From a virus, in the IMG/VR virus record IMGVR_UViG_3300044695_007705, positions 18,311 to 82,310 of that record: 64,000 nucleotides of DNA; one strand, given 5' to 3'. Below the pieces are notes generated by a model, which saw only the letters and a list, made by a program, of their open reading frames with translations, did not search any database and was not told where the DNA came from. Below, piece by piece: positions 62,587 to 64,000 of this stretch. A program made the position numbers and the translations under genes. Position 1 is the first letter of the stretch. Every line of letters begins with the position of its first letter.

Positions 62587-62620
62587 TTGACATTTTAGGG
62601 TGGTGGGCTGGTGCTAATTG

Positions 62621-62629
62621 GCTTTCAAC
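62621..62629 (-). promoter_or_regulatory. GTTGAAAGC upstream element, copy 20
   Basis: Reads CGTTGAAAGC on the minus strand. It ends 34 nt before the ATG at 62586 and is the last phage-type signal before the composition change at 62657. Confidence 0.7.
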
Positions 62630-62656
62630 GCCTCGTAATCTCGGGTCATCGGTTTG

Positions 62657-62666
62657 CCCCCCCCCC
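62657..62666. repeat. C10 homopolymer at a composition boundary
   Basis: Ten consecutive C. To the left is the phage with its late element; to the right GC content is visibly higher and no late element appears again. Confidence 0.8.
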
Positions 62667-62726
62667 AGAGGAGGATCGGTTGGGGTCGAGAGCTGACCTA
62701 CGGCTGCACCAGGTCAAACACCACCC

Positions 62727-63068
62727 ATGCCCTACCTGATCCGCTTCACCGCCGCCGTTGCACTGGCGTCCGGCCTGCTGGGCTGGCTGCTGAGTGCCAT
62801 GCCCCTGCTGGTGGCGCTGGGCGTCGCGGTCGTCTACGCCTGGGTGGTCATTGAGGTCGAGGGACACTACGGGGGGTTAGAGGGCTATGCGGCGAAAGGC
62901 GCGAACTGCGTTAACAATTATTTTATTATCGGCACTCTGAAAGCCAGCACCCATGTTAAAAAGCCATGCCGTAGTTGCAGTCGCCTCGGTAGACGAACAG
63001 TGGGTAAAAGGAGCAAACGCTTGAAAAGATGTATTAAAGTTTGCCACGCCTGTCTGCGCAGGAATTGA
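62727..63068 (+). CDS. small membrane protein, uncertain
   Basis: The frame opens MPYLIRFTAAVALASGLLGW and holds two hydrophobic segments (about 5-22 and 27-43), as in small holin-like or stress proteins. The second half (after about residue 50) overlaps the opposite-strand tail gene and is Cys/Lys/Arg-rich, so it is probably not real coding. A genuine gene, if present, may have been cut at or near residue 50 by a sequence join. Low confidence. Confidence 0.3.
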   Translation: MPYLIRFTAAVALASGLLGWLLSAMPLLVALGVAVVYAWVVIEVEGHYGGLEGYAAKGANCVNNYFIIGTLKASTHVKKPCRSCSRLGRRTVGKRSKRLKRCIKVCHACLRRN

Positions 63069-63560
63069 TGATGTATTATTACTCTTTGGAGGTACAGAGT
63101 AAATGTTGGCACCCCACGATGTATTATTTGCTGCAGTCGAGGGCTTGAGGTTAAAATACGCTATATCCCACTCGAAACGACTTGCAAGGTACCAATCCGT
63201 AAATCCACCAATACTAAGATCGACACAAAATTTGGCTGCAGGATGATTATTTATACCGGCTGCCACCATGGCAGCAGTGTTTGCGGCACCATCAAATGGG
63301 CTATTCGTGCCGGCGGTGGCGGTGGTTGCTGTCTTCCAACTCAAGGACGTCGTTAGTGGGTAACCTGGCCCAGTAGCCCCACTCTCCCTAGGCGCCACAA
63401 TCAGCGCATGAGTTGGGTTGCCGTTAGCAGTGTGGCTGATCAGGCCGACAAAGTATCCGCCACCAACAGGCAGGCCGATGTTGGCGGGGTTAAGGAAGTC
63501 GAATGCGGAAGGCGGGGTCAAGCTCCCCACAAACGCCACGTCAAACAGGCTGAACGTCAT
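62877..63560 (-). CDS. DUF1566-like tail protein
   Basis: 227 residues from the ATG at 63560, which overlaps the upstream stop as ATGA. The pattern GGYFVGLISH, FTDWYLASRFEWDIAYFNLKP and the terminal VRAFRRIAL matches DUF1566/Lcl-type domains seen at the tips of cyanobacterial phage and prophage tail fibres. The C-terminal domain probably binds ligand. GC content is moderate to high compared with the phage to the left. It is coupled to the partial gene upstream. Confidence 0.75.
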   Translation of the reverse strand: MTFSLFDVAFVGSLTPPSAFDFLNPANIGLPVGGGYFVGLISHTANGNPTHALIVAPRESGATGPGYPLTTSLSWKTATTATAGTNSPFDGAANTAAMVAAGINNHPAAKFCVDLSIGGFTDWYLASRFEWDIAYFNLKPSTAANNTSWGANIYSVPPKSNNTSSIPAQTGVANFNTSFQAFAPFTHCSSTEATATTAWLFNMGAGFQSADNKIIVNAVRAFRRIAL

Positions 63561-64000
63561 GACTGCACCTCCGCCGGCAGCCACTGCAGCGCCGATTCCA
63601 CGGCCTCAGTCTCGGGATCGTCCGGCGCATAGGTGCCATCCACCACCCTCGGCTGATCCCATCGCCACCGCGACCCATCAGGGCCGGTCCACTCATCGCC
63701 TCGCGCCGGATTCGGTGGCCAGTTCCACTGCTGCTGTGGACCGGCCAGGCCCACCACGAACTCAGCGGGAAGGTCGTACTGAGTGGCGAGCATCTGCAGC
63801 CCTGTGACCAGCTCAGGCGCGATCAGGTCAATGCCCCGGCAGGTCTGCCAAGCGCTCAGGAACACACGGGAGTCGCCATCGGCAGCCTTCCCGAGACCCA
63901 CGCCCAGGGCCAGTGCAAGGCGCGGCGAGACGGTCTGCGCAGCGGCCAGGAGCTGATCCACCTCCACCGGCAGGGCGTCAGAGAATTCGATCCAGCGGGG
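63557..64000 (-). CDS. tail-associated protein, N-terminal part cut by window edge
   Basis: The frame runs off the right window edge; an internal GTG at 63967 is one possible start, but upstream codons read PRWIEFSDALP, which continues the frame and argues for a longer protein. It contains LAAAQTVSPRLALALGVGLG and a Trp/Pro-rich section (NWPPNPARGDEWTGPDGSRW). It looks like the small conserved protein next to tail-fibre genes of cyanobacterial phages. High GC. Confidence 0.65.
   Translation of the reverse strand, partial: PRWIEFSDALPVEVDQLLAAAQTVSPRLALALGVGLGKAADGDSRVFLSAWQTCRGIDLIAPELVTGLQMLATQYDLPAEFVVGLAGPQQQWNWPPNPARGDEWTGPDGSRWRWDQPRVVDGTYAPDDPETEAVESALQWLPAEVQS

Overview
The window is almost entirely the genome of a large tailed bacteriophage with a contractile-tail (myovirus-type) baseplate. 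It holds terminase, portal, baseplate J/I-type proteins, a spike, a hub carrying three cell-wall lytic domains, and many very large adhesin or fibre proteins, alongside a nucleotide-metabolism module (dUTPase, class I ribonucleotide reductase, P-loop nucleotide kinase, PhoH). A cyanobacterial host is likely but not proven. A 157-residue HNH protein has the layout of a family common in cyanobacteria, a 96-residue protein resembles the cyanobacterial 'Mo-dependent nitrogenase C-terminal' family, and several virion proteins resemble cyanomyovirus structural proteins. Major capsid, sheath and replication genes are not in this window. I saw no tRNA, CRISPR array or insertion sequence.

Layout. 1-7300 (minus): dUTPase, a small zinc protein and an HNH protein in an overlapping operon; nrdA with a glutaredoxin domain built in; nrdB; and between nrdA and nrdB two HNH endonuclease genes, each preceded by a tiny overlapping ORF. 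7365-14564 (minus): a probable OB-fold DNA-binding protein with a strong terminator, a small cyanobacterial-type protein, a 1784-residue virion protein and a smaller virion protein. 14630-25976 (plus): baseplate genes (LysM/gp53-like, J, I, spike), then large terminase, a thioredoxin-like protein, a phage sigma factor and a DUF3223/HNH-like protein. 25949-31330 (minus): lytic hub and small virion proteins. 31393-36229 (plus): nucleotide kinase, PhoH, and a PA14-like structural protein. 36226-57179 (minus): leucine-rich-repeat and beta-helix adhesins, a paralogous fibre pair, small virion proteins, a tail-tube candidate and a DUF935-type portal. 57251-61958 (plus): an unknown 1023-residue protein, an LRR protein and a coiled-coil fibre protein. 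61938-62586 (minus): two small proteins.

The most striking feature is a short directional element, core GTTGAAAGC (mostly CGTTGAAAGC), found 20 times. Every copy lies upstream of a start codon on the matching strand, 18 of 20 at 18-26 nt and the other two at 34-35 nt. It marks essentially all virion transcription units and is absent from the nrd, dut, kinase and phoH genes. It is a strong candidate for the phage late promoter or a leader element, and the sigma-factor gene in the terminase operon is an obvious candidate reader. Other notable points are an apparently circularly permuted M23 peptidase, the glutaredoxin inserted before the C-terminal Cys pair of NrdA, and a hexapeptide-repeat tip on the spike.

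After a run of ten C at 62657-62666 the composition changes to high GC and the remaining genes look like tail genes of a different phage or prophage. This may be an assembly join or an acquired segment.
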